Below, piece by piece: positions 30,714-32,359 of a stretch of 32,359 nt of DNA. The notes below the pieces were generated by a model. The model saw only the letters and a program-made list of their open reading frames with translations, made no database searches and was not told the DNA's origin. The first letter of the stretch is position 1; every line of letters starts with the position of its first letter. The stretch is from Bacillota bacterium (lineage in GTDB: Bacteria > Bacillota > Limnochordia > DTU080). The translations under genes and the position numbers were made by a program. The stretch is from contig DULU01000083.1 of the NCBI GenBank assembly GCA_012840225.1, positions 1 through 32,359 on the forward strand, given 5' to 3'.

Positions 30714-32060
30714 TTATTTCCCGGGTGCTTTGGCTGCATATTCAGCCAGGAGGGCATCCAACTGCGGTTTAACACGGGCGATCATCACTGCTGCCGGTTC
30801 TTCCCGGTTTACCAGCATCGCCTGGATCCAGTTCTGCATCTGGGAGGATATAGCAATGCCTCCGTAGATCAGCTCTTCAACGCTGATCCGTCCATGTTCG
30901 GTAGCTCCGCTGATATAAGTCAAAACTTCCGGCGGACTTAAGGCCGTATTCTGCGTGGTGGCGTTTATATATGCTTCCAAAGCCGAGAATCTTGTGGGCA
31001 CATGGCCGAGGTATTTCTGCATCAGCTTTTGACCTTCGGAACTGGTATAAAGTTTATGGAACTGCCAAGCCTCCTCCGGCAGGTCGGTGTCGGCGGAAAT
31101 AAATACGGTGTCGAACCAGAGGGTGTGGTTGCGGGTCACTTTTTTCGGCATAGGCGCCATGTTCCAGGCGAAACTGAGCTTGGCATTTCTGAAGGTGGTC
31201 ACTTTCCACCAGCCGACCCATTCCATGGCCGTGATACCCGACATAAAACCGCTCCAAGGATCGGCACCGACAGCATCGCCTACCCAGCCGTGTTCATATA
31301 GATCTTGAGCCGCCCGATATGCTTCCAGGTTCTGCGGGCTGTCGAGGATGGAAGTATGGGCTATTCCGGTTACATACGCCTCGGGCGGGAACCAGTCGCC
31401 GCCGAAGATCCAGGCGAGGTCGGGCAGTTTATATTCACCCAGCATATTGACCCCAACCTGCTGCACGCTACCATCAGGATTGAGACGTGTCAGTTTTTGA
31501 CAATAGCTTACAAAATCTTCCCAGGTCCATGCCTTGTCATTCCATTCGACCGGCAGGAGCGCCAGGCCGCTTTTTTGGAAGATATCGACATTATAATAAA
31601 GTCCTTGTCCGGACAATACTGCCGGTATGCCGAAGAGTTTGCCGCCCCGCTTGAAGGCGTCCAGCACTCCCGGCAGGAAATCCCTGGTGTTCAGCGTGGA
31701 AAAATCTCTTTGGTAGTATGGTGTGATGTCCATAACCCAGCCGTTGATCAGATATCCGGCTTTATCGGCAGAGCTGTGGAATAGGTCGGGCATTTGCCCT
31801 GAAGCCCGGAGCAGCATTAATTTTTCTGTGTAGTTTATACCCCCGCCGGTGCCGCTGGGAATTAATTCTACTTTTACATCAGGAAACCGCGATTCATATA
31901 GCTCGATAAGCTCCCTGACCATGAGCATTTCGTTGTTATTATTGCTGCGGTAGAACAGGGTAAGAGTCTTGGCAGAGGCGACCGTGCTCAATAGCAGTGT
32001 GGCTATGATGGCGATATGCACGGTTCTGAACAGGATTCTTGGCGGACGATGCCTACGCAT
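30714..32060 (-). CDS. Extracellular solute-binding protein, sugar ABC type
   Basis: The product has 448 residues from ATG 32060 (MRRHRPPRILFRTVHIAI), with GAGGAGG eight bases upstream; ATG 32090 lies upstream of that site. The signal sequence ends TLLLSTVASA. The mature protein starts KTLTLFYRSNNNNE and carries LIELYESRFPDVKVELIPSG, MPDLFHSSADKAGYLINGWVMDITPYY and AWTWEDFVSYCQKLTRL, typical of sugar-binding components. It is the third such protein in the window, again without adjacent permeases. A 13-bp tandem duplication lies upstream of the ribosome site. Confidence 0.87.
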   Translation of the reverse strand: MRRHRPPRILFRTVHIAIIATLLLSTVASAKTLTLFYRSNNNNEMLMVRELIELYESRFPDVKVELIPSGTGGGINYTEKLMLLRASGQMPDLFHSSADKAGYLINGWVMDITPYYQRDFSTLNTRDFLPGVLDAFKRGGKLFGIPAVLSGQGLYYNVDIFQKSGLALLPVEWNDKAWTWEDFVSYCQKLTRLNPDGSVQQVGVNMLGEYKLPDLAWIFGGDWFPPEAYVTGIAHTSILDSPQNLEAYRAAQDLYEHGWVGDAVGADPWSGFMSGITAMEWVGWWKVTTFRNAKLSFAWNMAPMPKKVTRNHTLWFDTVFISADTDLPEEAWQFHKLYTSSEGQKLMQKYLGHVPTRFSALEAYINATTQNTALSPPEVLTYISGATEHGRISVEELIYGGIAISSQMQNWIQAMLVNREEPAAVMIARVKPQLDALLAEYAAKAPGK

Positions 32061-32081
32061 ACGACATACCTCCTCGCTCAG

Positions 32082-32107
32082 CAAAGTCAATTTACAAAGT
32101 CAATTTA
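32082..32107. repeat. 13-bp tandem duplication in the binding-protein leader
   Basis: CAAAGTCAATTTA occurs at 32082-32094 and 32095-32107 without mismatch. On the minus strand each copy contains TTGACT, a -35-like hexamer, directly upstream of the third binding-protein gene. Confidence 0.85.
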
Positions 32108-32236
32108 AAACAGAGTTTGGGTGTGATAATACTCCTTGCCTTGCCGGGAGCGGGGAGTAGGCAAGTGACTGGAATATGCAGATTGACGATTACCCACCCC
32201 ACACCGGCATCCGGCACCTCCCTTCATCCACAGTAG

Positions 32237-32359
32237 TTATTCGGAAACCCAAAAGCTTCCACTGAAGCCTTTTTCTGGAACAAGTAGAGGTTTTTTCCTC
32301 CACCTGTTTACTTGTTCCTCCATCTTTTCCAGGTAGTTCTCACCACACAGAGAACGAGC
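32237..32359 (-). CDS. Possible C-terminal fragment of an unidentified gene at the right edge
   Basis: The minus strand is open from the window edge to TAA at 32239-32237, 40 codons ending KKPLLVPEKGFSGSFWVSE. The composition is protein-like, but no family is recognisable and coding status is not proven. A 10-bp inverted repeat (32277-32318) lies within it. If real, the gene would be upstream of, and on the same strand as, the binding-protein gene. Confidence 0.3.
   Translation of the reverse strand, partial: ARSLCGENYLEKMEEQVNRWRKKPLLVPEKGFSGSFWVSE
32277..32318. repeat. 10-bp inverted repeat near the right edge
   Basis: GGAACAAGTA (32277-32286) and TACTTGTTCC (32309-32318) are exact complements. 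Between them GAGG, six T and CCTC form a nested small inverted repeat. Both strands have a homopolymer (T6/A6) in the loop region, so it is not a standard terminator. Confidence 0.6.

Overview
The window is a gene-dense stretch of moderately GC-rich bacterial chromosome. Strong AGGAGG-type ribosome sites, frequent TTG/GTG starts, intrinsic terminators, LacI- and AraC-type regulators and sugar solute-binding proteins all point to a Bacillota (Firmicutes) member, possibly one of the uncultured saccharolytic, Limnochordia-like lineages. That placement is inference from gene content. No rRNA, tRNA, CRISPR array, IS element or phage module was seen.

Layout. (1) Positions 1-435 are a divergent intergenic region between a partial leftward gene at the edge and a giant heparinase II/III-like plus FG-GAP protein. 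The leader of the latter carries a riboswitch-like fold and a terminator-like hairpin directly before the start codon. (2) Positions 436-10467 form a rightward catabolic block: the giant protein, a small zinc-ribbon protein, a DUF3604/PHP protein, a TIM-barrel hydrolase-like protein and an amidase. (3) Positions 10478-11509 are a leftward LacI regulator, divergent from a second rightward operon (11651-15603) of a second DUF3604/PHP protein, two overlapping amidohydrolase-fold proteins and a URO-D/methyltransferase-like protein. (4) Positions 15668-16379 are a HEPN/MNT toxin-antitoxin-type pair. They are followed by a VanZ-like membrane protein overlapping a CobO corrinoid adenosyltransferase. 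(5) Positions 17542-20858 are a leftward operon of two sugar-phosphate isomerase/epimerase-like TIM barrels and a LarA-family (nickel-pincer) enzyme. (6) Positions 21160-30629 contain two sugar-type solute-binding proteins, a sialidase-like beta-propeller, an AraC regulator, a secreted LamG plus GH10-like protein, a Gfo/Idh/MocA oxidoreductase and a second LacI regulator. (7) A third solute-binding protein lies leftward at 30714-32060, and a possible partial gene enters from the right edge.

Taken together this looks like a regulated locus for capturing and dismantling a complex, probably acidic or N-substituted glycan and its uronate/amide-like products. Extracellular binding proteins and a secreted hydrolase act outside, and many signal-less hydrolases, isomerases and an oxidoreductase act inside. 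No ABC permease or ATPase is present, so the binding proteins must use membrane components encoded elsewhere.

The most unusual signal is not a single gene. Almost every long gene is interrupted by in-frame short tandem repeats (unit 6-30 bp) that encode low-complexity Gly/Ser/Ala/Pro/Val/Thr segments, and similar perfect tandem duplications lie at start codons, stop codons and in intergenic DNA. This suggests a genome-wide slippage or tandem-duplication process acting on metabolic genes.
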